A DNA stretch of 55,047 bases from positions 1 through 55,047 of the forward strand of contig NZ_WTCR01000019.1 of the NCBI RefSeq assembly GCF_009795715.1. The letters run 5' to 3'. This stretch comes from Labilibaculum euxinicum (GTDB lineage Bacteria; Bacteroidota; Bacteroidia; Bacteroidales; Marinifilaceae). This document shows positions 46,163-55,047 of the stretch, piece by piece. Positions within the stretch are counted from its first letter, which is position 1. Every line of letters starts with the position of its first letter. Under the pieces are notes generated by a model. That model saw only the letters and a list, made by a program, of their open reading frames with translations, had not been told where the DNA came from and ran no database searches. The translations under genes were made by a program, and so were the position numbers.

Positions 46163-46870
46163 TCATTGCAAATCAAAAGTAATCGGAATTGTATACGATA
46201 CATTAACTAATTCACCTTCTTGTCTTCCTGGTTTCCATTCTGGCATACAACGCACAACTCGAATTGCTTCAGCATCAAGAAGTGGATCTGCAGATCTAAT
46301 AATCCTGACACCTACAGCCCTCCCGTCCTTGTTTATAACAAATGTTACAAAAACTCTACCAGTTATTCCTTTTTGCTGTGCTTCTATAGGGTATCTAACA
46401 CTCATTGCAATATACCTTTGTAATTCCAAATTACCACCTGGAAATTCGGGCATGTCATCCACGATAACATAGACTTCACCTGTATTTACTGGTACTGGAA
46501 TAGGATCTGGCAAGTGAGGAATGTACTGAATTTCTTTGGATTCCGATTTTTTTTCTTTCACATCCACCATTAAATGGGTTGTTTTGTGATTTAATACCTC
46601 AACAGAACATTTAAACTTTTTTTTCTTAAGTATAAAAGTTATATCATAAACACCCGTATTTATTTCTTCTAAAATAATAGAGTCCTGGATTTTATTTCCA
46701 TCAATACCTAATTTAGGAATTTCTATAATCAACTCTGATGGAATCGTCTGGATAATTAAATTCCCTAAATTTATTTCCACAACTTCTTCAGCTTCTCCTG
46801 AATTTTCAGATTGTGCGCATAACTGAAATCCTGAAAAAATTAAAAACACGATTAAAATAATTTTGTTCAT
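46163..46870 (-). CDS. Exported TonB C-terminal-domain protein
   Basis: A 235-aa protein with a cleavable-type signal (MNKIILIVFLIFSGFQLCAQ). A diverged beta region (about 25-130) is followed by the TonB C-terminal domain: PEFPGGNLELQRYIAMSVRY, then AQQKGITGRVFVTFVINKDG, and the end AIRVVRCMPEWKPGRQEG. There is no N-terminal membrane anchor or proline-rich spacer of a true energy transducer, so it may not energise a receptor. In Bacteroidota such domains also occur in envelope proteins of unknown role. It lies downstream of rocD in the opposite direction and upstream of a 239-bp AT-rich gap. Confidence 0.8.
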   Translation of the reverse strand: MNKIILIVFLIFSGFQLCAQSENSGEAEEVVEINLGNLIIQTIPSELIIEIPKLGIDGNKIQDSIILEEINTGVYDITFILKKKKFKCSVEVLNHKTTHLMVDVKEKKSESKEIQYIPHLPDPIPVPVNTGEVYVIVDDMPEFPGGNLELQRYIAMSVRYPIEAQQKGITGRVFVTFVINKDGRAVGVRIIRSADPLLDAEAIRVVRCMPEWKPGRQEGELVNVSYTIPITFDLQ

Positions 46871-47000
46871 CTTCTCTTATTAGATTAGTAGGTTACAATT
46901 GAGTATGAAAATTTATGCTAAAAAAACTTTAATAACAAATATATAACAACATAATACTAATCAAAATAAAATTAAAATAACAAAAAGGAAATCAAACTAT

Positions 47001-47056
47001 ATAAGAAAACAGCAATTTCATTACAAATTTGATCAAAATGTAATAAAATTGCTGTT
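47001..47056 (-). terminator. Terminator of the giant repeat-protein gene
   Basis: On the minus strand an 11-bp stem AACAGCAATTT / AAATTGCTGTT (arms 47046-47056 and 47008-47018) extends inside by ATTACA/TGTAAT. It is followed by TTTTCTT. It starts 53 nt after the stop at 47110. Confidence 0.8.
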
Positions 47057-47109
47057 AGTAAATTAATTCAAAACTATTGTAATTTGTCTTAATTAGTTAT
47101 TAAAGTTTC

Positions 47110-50100
47110 TTAGTGAATAATCAATTTTGTTCGAACCACTTTATCAGGATACTGGATTGTTAAGAAATAGATACCTCCCGTCAGATTTTTCAGATCGAAA
47201 GCCATTCTATTTGCACGAAGGCCATTCTCAATATTGCGGGCAGCAACCAATTTCCCCGCCTGATCGAATATTCTCAAAATTCCATCCTGATCAGAATTTG
47301 AAATCTCGATGAAAAATTCTCCCCGACTTGGATTTGGATAAACCACTACCCCGGTTTCTGCTATTAAATCCTCAATACCAGTTGTAATGAATACCTGCTG
47401 AGATTTTTTACTATCAGGACATGCATCGTTCGAAGCCGTTAAGCTAACCACATACCCCGATCCATTTGCATTATCCAAAACAAACGAATGGCTTGGCTCA
47501 AACTCACTGCTAATGATTCCGTCACCAAAATCCCAAACTATATCTGTTGCATTAACACTTAAGTTTGTAAAATCAACCCGATTGTAATCAATATTGAATG
47601 CAAAATCAGCTAAAGGCGGCTCAATTGGACTCACACTTACAGAATTAGAGTATTGAGTTGTAAAACCATCTTTCGAAACCATTGCTCTGTATCTGGCATT
47701 TTTAACCACTTCATCAGATATAAAAATCTCAGAAGTTTCGCCGGCAACATCTTCGTAAATATCATTCAACTCATCGTACTTTTGCCACTGAATAAGGCCA
47801 TCAAAACCAACAAGGGTAATACTTGAACTGGCACCATAACAAACCAATTCAGGATTTGCCCTGGCTTCGCCTGCCCTATTGACCTGCGGTTCTGGAATTG
47901 TAAACGACTGAGATAATTTAGGAATTATTCCTGTTCCTTCAAACTCCAAACGTGCTCCTTCCACCTCCCTTTCACTTGTTGCAGTTAGATCTGTATACTT
48001 AACCATACCATCAACAGCAATCTGAGTAAAAGTTCCTGCAAGTGACCAATCTCCATCGTCACCTTTTTTAACAGCTACAGGTGTTTCATTATCGGTAACA
48101 CAATTATTTCGAAACTGATCCTGCAACTTAAGTTGTGGTTGTCTGAGCAATACCTCTCCATTTTTGAGGGGAGCAGATGGCTCTTTAACAATTACCAGAT
48201 ATTTCGACTTTCCGTGATGTATTGTCTGTTCAAACCGGACAGTATCATAGTTCCCGGAATAAATATACATCGAATCAACTCCTGATTTTTGAAGGATAGA
48301 AGTCACGGTTGGATCAAACGTAATTTTCCCCGGCTCAGAGATATCGTAATTTCCCTCCAAACTTCTTATTCCATATCGGATATCAAAAATCAGTGACCGC
48401 CATGTTTTGTTATCAGTAAATTCTACATAGAAACTTTCATCAACATTAGCATCAACAGCTCCCACAATAACCGGCGGTGGTGGAATTACAATATCGAAAC
48501 TATCAGAAACAACATTCGGTAATGCATCGGAAGTAAACAGCAAACGCGCTCCTTCTACCCGATTTTCACTGGTTGCAGTCAAATTCAGATAAGTTACCAA
48601 ACCTCCAACAGCAGTTATGGTTTTGGTTCCTCCTAAATCCCACAAATCAACCACATCGGCTTCCGAACCATCGGAATATTTAGAAGCTAAAATTTGAGTT
48701 ACATTGTCTTTTTCACAATTGTTTTTATACCGATCCTTCAATTGAAGTTTGGGTTGCTGTGCGAGAGTATCTCCGTTATTTTCAGGACCAATAGGCTGGT
48801 CGATCATCACCATTTCTGTCGCTATTCCATGTCCAATTTCTTGCTCAACCAATGCATTTGCATATCCATTGGCAACAATTATGATTGTATCAGTTCTTGC
48901 AATTTGTAATATCGAATCCCTATCAGGATAGAAAGTAATACCTCCGGCTTCGATCAAGTAAGAAGTATCGACTAAAGTTTCGCCGGCAAATGATATGGCT
49001 GATATTGAATCCCTCCAGCTGGCATTGTCACTAGCCTGTATTGTGAATTCATTATCCACTGTCACATTTAATGCTGCAGTCAGCTCAATAACCGGAACAG
49101 GAATCTTAAACAAAGCAGAAATTACTGTGTCTTTATTGAATGAAAACTGAAGGTAAGCTGAGTCGATTGCAATTTCGCTTGTTGCAGTTAAATCAGTAAA
49201 ACTAACTACACCACTTACCGATTGAGCTTGAAGAGTTCCTGATAAAGTCCAGGCTTTCTGATCATATTTAACCACATTTACCTGCGTAAGATTATCTCCG
49301 GTACAGTCATTTAGATATTGATCACTTAATTTTAAAACAGGTTGCCGAGATAATAATTCACCATTATTTGCAGGATCTGACGGCTGAGTTGTGATCAGTA
49401 AACTATCTGCTATACCGTGATTGATCTCCTGCTGAACTGTATCGTGAGCATACCCCCGGGACTGCACAATAATCTGAAATGATCCGCTTTTTTGCAGAAA
49501 CTCCGATTCAGAAGGAATCAACTCCAACTCTCCGGCCTGACCCGCATTATAACTCGCAGCACTCAATACACTGTCGTTAACAGTCACCACATTAATACGG
49601 CTTCTCCAAACGGAATCCTCAGTAAAAGTAATTTTAAACGGATTATCAACAGTTGCACCAATTGCAACGCTTAGAACCGGAGAACTGCTAACATCCGGAA
49701 TATCAAAAGGTGCAGAGACAACTGCAGTTAAATCCGCAGCAATAAATTTCAATTCAGCACCACTTACCGGAGCCGTGCTGTATGCCGACAAATCCGTAAA
49801 TGTAACAATTCCATTTGTTGCTGTTTGCTCAACAGTTCCAGCTAAAGTCCATTCTCCGCTATCATTTTTTTCAACAGCAATACTCTTTTGAATTTCGGAA
49901 ATGCATACATTTGCATATTGATCCAAAAATTGCAAAACAGGCTGCTGATCAAGAACATCACCATTGGTTAATGGAGCTAAGGGTTGCTGGGTTATCTCCA
50001 TACCTGCAATTGCTCCGTGTCCAACCTCTTGTTCCACAATTACATTAGTATAACCCAAAGAATGGATTACAATAGTGAATGTTCCTGCCTTCTGCAGCAA

Positions 50101-53100
50101 TACTTCCTGTGAAATATGAAAAGTAATTGATTCCGCAGCTATCGTATAAGCAGAAGAAGGTAAGGTATCTCCCTCGTAGGTGATGGTCGTAATGCTGTTT
50201 TTCCAGGCATCGTCAATGGCAAAAAAGTTTAATACAAAATCGGCATCAACAGTTACAAGAAATGCAGGATTAATAGTAGGCGGATTTAACAGCTCTACAA
50301 TATCGAAAGGATCTGAGTTCACTGAAGCCACTCCTGCACCGGAAAATTTCAAAAAAGCTCCGGCAATGGCTGTCTCACTTGAAGCACTTAAATCGCTATA
50401 AGTGAACACACCAGACGAAACAGTTTGAGTTAAAGTTCCTCCTAATGTCCACGCCTGTGCATCTCCATTTTCGACAGAAATCTCAAATGTACTGTTGCTT
50501 GAACAACTATTGTTGTACTGATCCCGAAGTGAAACCCTTGGCTGTGTATCTAAATTACCACCATTCACTAACGGTGCCGTTGGCTGCCTGTCAATAAAAA
50601 TAGTATCCGGAATACCATGTTTAATTTCCTGATTGACTGCTGCATTTTGATATCCTCTTGAATAAACTAAAACTTCTTTCGTTCCAGTTACTTGTAATTC
50701 AGTACTTTTTGAAGGATCAAAAACAATTTTTCCTGCTTGACTTTTGTCATAAACATCAGTTGCCAGCAAGTTTCCTCCATAAGAAATTGAATCAATTTCT
50801 CCCTGCCAAGCGGCATTTTCCGAGAAAGTAACATCAAACAATGAATCAACCGTTGCAGTTGTTGAGGCAATAAGAGGTGGAGCAATAAGAGGTGCTGGAA
50901 TAATAAATGTCGCCGACTCCTGGCTTGTTAGTCCTGTGCCAGAAAAAGTGATTGTTGCATCAAATACCAGATCCGTACTTCTGGCGGTCAAATCGGTAAA
51001 ATCAACAATCCCATTAGTTACCATTAACGAAGTAGTTCCCTCTACTACCCAGCTTCCTCCTGTTGCATTTGCATTAATTATTTGTACACTGTTCGTAGTA
51101 CAATCGTTTAAATATTGATCTTGTATTTTAACAGCTGGTTGGGTTTGTAGCAAACCCGCATTGCTTGCAGGCTGTTGTGGTTGAGTTGTTATTGCAATAG
51201 ATGTTGCTGCACCATGACCAATTGCCTGCAGAACAGAATCTTTCAAAAATGAGGTAGAAGTAATAAAAATATATTCGCTGGCTACCGTTTGTAGAATTGG
51301 CGATTCTGCAGGTTTAAAAGTTATTACGCCTGCTGTTGAAGTATCGTATGCTCCGACAGGCAATACTTGAGTTCCGTATCTAATTTCAGTAATCTGACTT
51401 CTCCAGACCGCATTATCAGTAAAAGTAATGTCGAAATCTGAATCAACGGTAACAGCATCTGCAGCAGTTAATACCGGCGAAGCACTTAAATCAGGAATGT
51501 TAAATGTGTTTGAATTTACCGTTGCTAATCCGGTTGTAGAAAAAGCAATAAAGGCTCCTGTAACAGCTGCATTGCTTGATGCTGTCAGATCAGTAAAACT
51601 AACTGAACCATTGGTTACTTTTTTCACCAACGTTCCTCCTAAAGTCCAAACATTTGCATCCCCTTTTGCTGCAGTTATTTCAATTGTATTTTCACCCGTA
51701 CAATCATTCGCATACTGATCCCGAAGTGTTAACACTGGTTGATTAGCTAGCAATGCTCCATTCTCAACAGGAGCTGTCGGCTGCAAAACAATTACCATAT
51801 CAGTAGCCACACCATGCTTTATTTGTTGTGATACACTCGCATTATCATATCCTCTGGCATAAACTATCATATCAGCTGTTCCCGAAATCTGTAAATCAGA
51901 ATCTAATGCCGGATCAAAAATAATCTTCCCGGATTGAGTCTTATCATAAGCACTTGCTGCTATTAAATTCCCGTTGTACTTAATCGAATCAATGGCAAGC
52001 TGCCAAGTTGCATTTGCACCAAAACTTATTTCAAAACCTGCATCTACTGTTGCTGTTGAAGAAGCAAGTAGTGTTGGTGATGAATCCAAAGAGGGTATTG
52101 TAAACGCAGCAGATACAACATCGGTTAAAACTCCTGATGAAAAAGTAATGCTGGCTGTAGTCAGTTCAACACTACTACTTGCCGTTAAATCTGTATAAGT
52201 AAATACTCCTGAACCCGCAGTTAATCCCCTTGTTCCTCCCAACGTCCAGGTTCCACCGCTGGTTGTTTCCGAAATAGTACTTGTATTATCTGTAGTACAA
52301 ATATTTGCGTATTGATCTCGTAATTGAACTACTGGCTGGGTAGCAAGCTGACCTCCATTGCCTGAAGGACCAACTGGCTGTGTAAACATGAACAGCTCAT
52401 CAGCAACCCCATGCTCAAGCACCTGACTTAAAGTATCATTAGCAAAGCCACTGGAAATAACAATGATTTCTTTTGTGCCTGCAGTTTGTAATATATTTGA
52501 TTCAACAGGCTTAAAAATAATTCGAGTTGCATTGGTGGCATCATAGGCTGATGCCGGAATAGAATTGCCATCAAATGTAATATCAGTTATACTTCCCCTC
52601 CATGTTGCATTATCTGTAAAAGTGATCTGAAATTCTCCATCAACCGTAGCATTATTTGCGGGAGAAAGAGCAGGTGAAGCATTTACAGGAATATCGAAAG
52701 TTGCAGAATTAACATCCGCAAAACCAGCAGATGAAAAAGTTAAATAAGCTCCAATAACCGGTGCATCGCTTGTAGCCGACAAATCAGTATATGTAAATGA
52801 TCCTCCCACTAAAGTCTGATTGGGTGAGCCACCCAACGACCAGTTTCCAGTATCACCCTTCACTACAGATATTGCCGTTGCATTATCTGAAGTGCATGAA
52901 TTAAGATATTGATCCTGACTAATAACAACTGGTTGCTGCACCAATAAACCACCATTGCTTGTTGGTGCTGTTGGTTCAACACTTACTTTAATTGAGGTAG
53001 GTACACCATGACCGATCGTTTGTGATAAAGCTGCATTTGAGAATCCTGCAGCAATAAAAACGAAATCTTGTGTTCCTGCAGTTTGCAATGCTGTTGATAA

Positions 53101-55047
53101 GGATGGATCAAATATTATTTGTCCACTTGTTAGTTTATTGTAAGCAGAAGCATCAATCTCTGTACCACCATAACTAATACTACTGATTTTACTTTGCCAA
53201 CTGTTTTCATCAGCAAAAGTTACCGTAAATGCACCATCAACGGTCACACCTGAAGCTGCTGTTAATACAGGAGGTGAATTTAATCCCAGATCGAATGTTG
53301 CCGAGGCTACTCCTGTTAATCCAGATGCTGTAAAAGAAATATAAGCTCCTGTAACTGCAGCATCGCTGCTAGCAGATAAATCAGTGTAGTTTAATACTCC
53401 AGACGCAACAGTGCCCATTGGAGTTCCACCCAAAGTCCAGTTAACAGGATCATTTTCACCGGCAGTAATGGAAACAGTACTATTCGAAGTACAAATGTTA
53501 CTATATTGATCCTGAATAGCAACAACAGGCTGCATGGTAAATAGACTTCCATTCACACCGGACGGTACAGGTTCTGTTTGTACAACTATTTTAGTTGCTG
53601 CACCATGTCCTATATTTTGGGTTGTACTCGCAGGACTGTAGCTATCAACAAAAATTTCCAAGCTGGCAGATACAGCAGTTTGCAGTGAAGGATCTACCGA
53701 AGGTGTAAAAACAATTTTATTTGTTGTTGAATTTATAGAATATGCACTTGCAGATATAGTTGTTCCATTAAATCGAATCGAATCAATACTTGATTCCCAG
53801 CTAGAGTCATCTGAATATGAAATTTCAAAAACATCATCAACAGTTGCTCCTGTAGCAGCAGTAAGTGTTGGTGGAGTATTGACTGGAATATCAAAAGGAG
53901 CAGAATTGAGCGTTGGCAAGCTGCCTGATGAAAAAACTAAATATGCCCCACTAACAACCAAATTACTACTTCCCGTAAGTCCGGAAAACGAAACAGTTCC
54001 TCCTACCGCAGAAACAGTAGTGCCTGTCCCCCCCAAAGTCCAATCTCCGGAAGCATCAGCGGCTGCAATTACCTGTGTTGCACCATCACCCGTACAGTCA
54101 TTACCATACTGATCCTGCAATTTAACTACAGGCTGTGTTCCCAATAAACCTCCATTGGAAGCCGGAGATGTTGGTTGAGTAACCATTACAATATTAGCTG
54201 CAGCACCATGCTTCATCTCCAAAGATTCAACGGCATCAGCATATCCACTTGACACAATGGTCAGATTCTTTGTTCCGGGAACCTGCAAAAATCCTGACTG
54301 AGACGGCTTAATGGTGATTGCATCCGCACTTGTCTTATCATAAGCTCCAACAGGAAGAACATCGGTGCCATATCGAATTTCACTGATGCCGGTTCTCCAT
54401 GTTGCATCATCTGTAAAAGTAATATCAAAATCAGAATCAACAGCAGCATCTGTTGGCACTGAAAGTGTTGGATGAGCATTGACTGGAATATCAAATGGAT
54501 CGGAGATCAGGGAAAATCCATCCAAAGAAAAAGTGATTGCAGCTCCGGTAACAGCAACAACGCTGCTCCCTGTTAAACCAGAAAAAGTCACGACTCCCGA
54601 TGATGCTGTTTGAGGCGTTGTTCCGCCCAAAACCCAACTCGCCCCACTGGCAACAACTCCCACAGAACTTGTTCCATCGCTTGTGCAAGTATTGCTATAC
54701 TGATCCTGCAGGCTCACTGCAGGCTGTGTTCCCAAAACTCCGCCATTGGAAGCCGGAGCAGTCGGCTGAGTAGTTATAACAAACTTTGTTGCAGCACCAT
54801 GCTTCATCTCCAAAGATTCAACAGCATCCGAATATCCACTGGACACAATGGTCAGATTCTTTGTTCCGGGAGTTTGCAAAAATCCTGACTGAGACGGCTT
54901 AATGGTGATTGCATCCGCACTTGTCTTATCATAAGCTCCAACAGGAAGAACATCGGTGCCATATCGAATTTCACTGATGCCGGTTCTCCATGTTGCATCA
55001 TCTGTAAAAGTAATATCAAAATCAGAATCAACAGCAGCATCTGTTGG
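47110..55047 (-). CDS. Giant T9SS-exported repeat protein (5' end outside window)
   Basis: At least 2645 codons; the frame is open to the window edge, so the N-terminus is missing. The visible protein alternates two kinds of unit. One is Ig-like: a TQPTAPASNGGLLGTQP-type start, then LQDQYGNDCTG, then WTLGGT, then FTDLTASS, ending FDIP. The other is like DUF1533/Shr-type HID: ATVDSDFDITFTDNATWRSS, then a YGG turn, ending GYANA and GHGAA. There are 12 of each. Then come an Ig-like domain (about 47635-47875), a PKD domain (WDFGDG, about 47390-47620) and a T9SS type A sorting domain (VVYPNPSRGEF to KLIIH). It should be a cell-surface or released fibre-like adhesin; the ligand is unknown. A strong terminator follows the gene. 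Confidence 0.9.
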   Translation of the reverse strand, partial: PTDAAVDSDFDITFTDDATWRTGISEIRYGTDVLPVGAYDKTSADAITIKPSQSGFLQTPGTKNLTIVSSGYSDAVESLEMKHGAATKFVITTQPTAPASNGGVLGTQPAVSLQDQYSNTCTSDGTSSVGVVASGASWVLGGTTPQTASSGVVTFSGLTGSSVVAVTGAAITFSLDGFSLISDPFDIPVNAHPTLSVPTDAAVDSDFDITFTDDATWRTGISEIRYGTDVLPVGAYDKTSADAITIKPSQSGFLQVPGTKNLTIVSSGYADAVESLEMKHGAAANIVMVTQPTSPASNGGLLGTQPVVKLQDQYGNDCTGDGATQVIAAADASGDWTLGGTGTTVSAVGGTVSFSGLTGSSNLVVSGAYLVFSSGSLPTLNSAPFDIPVNTPPTLTAATGATVDDVFEISYSDDSSWESSIDSIRFNGTTISASAYSINSTTNKIVFTPSVDPSLQTAVSASLEIFVDSYSPASTTQNIGHGAATKIVVQTEPVPSGVNGSLFTMQPVVAIQDQYSNICTSNSTVSITAGENDPVNWTLGGTPMGTVASGVLNYTDLSASSDAAVTGAYISFTASGLTGVASATFDLGLNSPPVLTAASGVTVDGAFTVTFADENSWQSKISSISYGGTEIDASAYNKLTSGQIIFDPSLSTALQTAGTQDFVFIAAGFSNAALSQTIGHGVPTSIKVSVEPTAPTSNGGLLVQQPVVISQDQYLNSCTSDNATAISVVKGDTGNWSLGGSPNQTLVGGSFTYTDLSATSDAPVIGAYLTFSSAGFADVNSATFDIPVNASPALSPANNATVDGEFQITFTDNATWRGSITDITFDGNSIPASAYDATNATRIIFKPVESNILQTAGTKEIIVISSGFANDTLSQVLEHGVADELFMFTQPVGPSGNGGQLATQPVVQLRDQYANICTTDNTSTISETTSGGTWTLGGTRGLTAGSGVFTYTDLTASSSVELTTASITFSSGVLTDVVSAAFTIPSLDSSPTLLASSTATVDAGFEISFGANATWQLAIDSIKYNGNLIAASAYDKTQSGKIIFDPALDSDLQISGTADMIVYARGYDNASVSQQIKHGVATDMVIVLQPTAPVENGALLANQPVLTLRDQYANDCTGENTIEITAAKGDANVWTLGGTLVKKVTNGSVSFTDLTASSNAAVTGAFIAFSTTGLATVNSNTFNIPDLSASPVLTAADAVTVDSDFDITFTDNAVWRSQITEIRYGTQVLPVGAYDTSTAGVITFKPAESPILQTVASEYIFITSTSFLKDSVLQAIGHGAATSIAITTQPQQPASNAGLLQTQPAVKIQDQYLNDCTTNSVQIINANATGGSWVVEGTTSLMVTNGIVDFTDLTARSTDLVFDATITFSGTGLTSQESATFIIPAPLIAPPLIASTTATVDSLFDVTFSENAAWQGEIDSISYGGNLLATDVYDKSQAGKIVFDPSKSTELQVTGTKEVLVYSRGYQNAAVNQEIKHGIPDTIFIDRQPTAPLVNGGNLDTQPRVSLRDQYNNSCSSNSTFEISVENGDAQAWTLGGTLTQTVSSGVFTYSDLSASSETAIAGAFLKFSGAGVASVNSDPFDIVELLNPPTINPAFLVTVDADFVLNFFAIDDAWKNSITTITYEGDTLPSSAYTIAAESITFHISQEVLLQKAGTFTIVIHSLGYTNVIVEQEVGHGAIAGMEITQQPLAPLTNGDVLDQQPVLQFLDQYANVCISEIQKSIAVEKNDSGEWTLAGTVEQTATNGIVTFTDLSAYSTAPVSGAELKFIAADLTAVVSAPFDIPDVSSSPVLSVAIGATVDNPFKITFTEDSVWRSRINVVTVNDSVLSAASYNAGQAGELELIPSESEFLQKSGSFQIIVQSRGYAHDTVQQEINHGIADSLLITTQPSDPANNGELLSRQPVLKLSDQYLNDCTGDNLTQVNVVKYDQKAWTLSGTLQAQSVSGVVSFTDLTATSEIAIDSAYLQFSFNKDTVISALFKIPVPVIELTAALNVTVDNEFTIQASDNASWRDSISAISFAGETLVDTSYLIEAGGITFYPDRDSILQIARTDTIIIVANGYANALVEQEIGHGIATEMVMIDQPIGPENNGDTLAQQPKLQLKDRYKNNCEKDNVTQILASKYSDGSEADVVDLWDLGGTKTITAVGGLVTYLNLTATSENRVEGARLLFTSDALPNVVSDSFDIVIPPPPVIVGAVDANVDESFYVEFTDNKTWRSLIFDIRYGIRSLEGNYDISEPGKITFDPTVTSILQKSGVDSMYIYSGNYDTVRFEQTIHHGKSKYLVIVKEPSAPLKNGEVLLRQPQLKLQDQFRNNCVTDNETPVAVKKGDDGDWSLAGTFTQIAVDGMVKYTDLTATSEREVEGARLEFEGTGIIPKLSQSFTIPEPQVNRAGEARANPELVCYGASSSITLVGFDGLIQWQKYDELNDIYEDVAGETSEIFISDEVVKNARYRAMVSKDGFTTQYSNSVSVSPIEPPLADFAFNIDYNRVDFTNLSVNATDIVWDFGDGIISSEFEPSHSFVLDNANGSGYVVSLTASNDACPDSKKSQQVFITTGIEDLIAETGVVVYPNPSRGEFFIEISNSDQDGILRIFDQAGKLVAARNIENGLRANRMAFDLKNLTGGIYFLTIQYPDKVVRTKLIIH
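54284..54456 (-). repeat. 173-bp identical direct repeat, copy A
   Basis: Base-for-base identical to 54875-55047 as read by eye, and similarity continues on the side away from the window end. It encodes an HID-like domain of the giant repeat protein, including the FTDDATWRTGISEIRYGTDV segment. Confidence 0.9.
54875..55047 (-). repeat. 173-bp identical direct repeat, copy B (cut by window end)
   Basis: Identical to 54284-54456 at a distance of 591 bp (197 codons). The identity reaches the last base of the window, so the true repeat may be longer. Confidence 0.9.

Larger units (their letters stand above)
47895..55047 (-). repeat. In-frame tandem repeat array, about 12 units of 560-600 bp
   Basis: Each coding unit is one Ig-like plus one HID-like domain, close to 190-197 codons. 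Two adjacent units at the N-terminal edge have a period of 591 bp. Divergence is low at the window edge and greater towards the C-terminus. The last Ig-like unit (48000-48200) is not followed by an HID unit. Approximate limits are from the protein motifs. Confidence 0.9.

Noticed and set aside
47895-55047. Regular repeats that could suggest a CRISPR or other noncoding array
   Set aside because: The period is about 590 bp, in frame, and diverged mostly at third positions. These are protein domain repeats.

Overview
This is a low-GC window from a Bacteroidota chromosome. The evidence is a SusC/SusD pair, a hybrid two-component system (HTCS) with a beta-propeller sensor, lipoproteins with Bacteroidota-type lipoboxes, TANNTTTG-like promoter boxes and a giant protein ending in a type IX secretion (T9SS) sorting domain. 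A marine member of Marinilabiliales/Marinifilaceae would fit, but that placement is only an inference.

Layout. Positions 1-126 hold the tail of one tRNA-Lys and a complete tRNA-Lys(UUU). Next come a trypsin-like lipoprotein, a decayed recombinase fragment, a DUF6261-like gene, an 860-bp gene-free stretch with inverted and direct repeats, and a DUF2867 protein (to about 4 kb). From 4.1 to 28.9 kb lies a pectin (homogalacturonan) utilization locus. It contains a LacI regulator with a perfect palindromic operator in front of uxaB-uxaA; a CE8 esterase and an alpha/beta-hydrolase esterase; KdgF; a GH43 lipoprotein; a PL10 pectate lyase; a LamG-fold protein; SusD and SusC; GH105 and GH28; and a divergently transcribed HTCS regulator. 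A thioredoxin-like protein follows, and a third tRNA-Lys at 30.5 kb closes the block.

How the locus would work (inference from families). Surface PL10, GH28 and the esterases would trim pectin, and SusC/D would import oligogalacturonides. GH105 would release the terminal unsaturated uronate, KdgF would open its ring, and UxaB and UxaA would carry tagaturonate through altronate to 2-keto-3-deoxygluconate. UxaC, KduI/KduD and KdgK are not in the window, so they must be encoded elsewhere.

From 30.7 to 47 kb the genes are mostly housekeeping or accessory. There is an ECF sigma factor with a membrane partner and a DUF4097-like exported protein, then aminopeptidase P and a YjbQ protein. These are followed by a small unknown protein, an ArsC/LMW-phosphatase-like protein lacking its catalytic Cys, an M19 dipeptidase and a TonB-dependent receptor. 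The block ends with a BatA/VWA protein, a soluble hybrid kinase, ornithine aminotransferase (RocD) and a TonB C-terminal-domain protein. The last 8 kb (minus strand, running off the window) encode a giant T9SS-exported repeat protein. In it, 12 Ig-like units alternate with 12 DUF1533/HID-like units, and each Ig-like unit carries exactly one cysteine at the same place.
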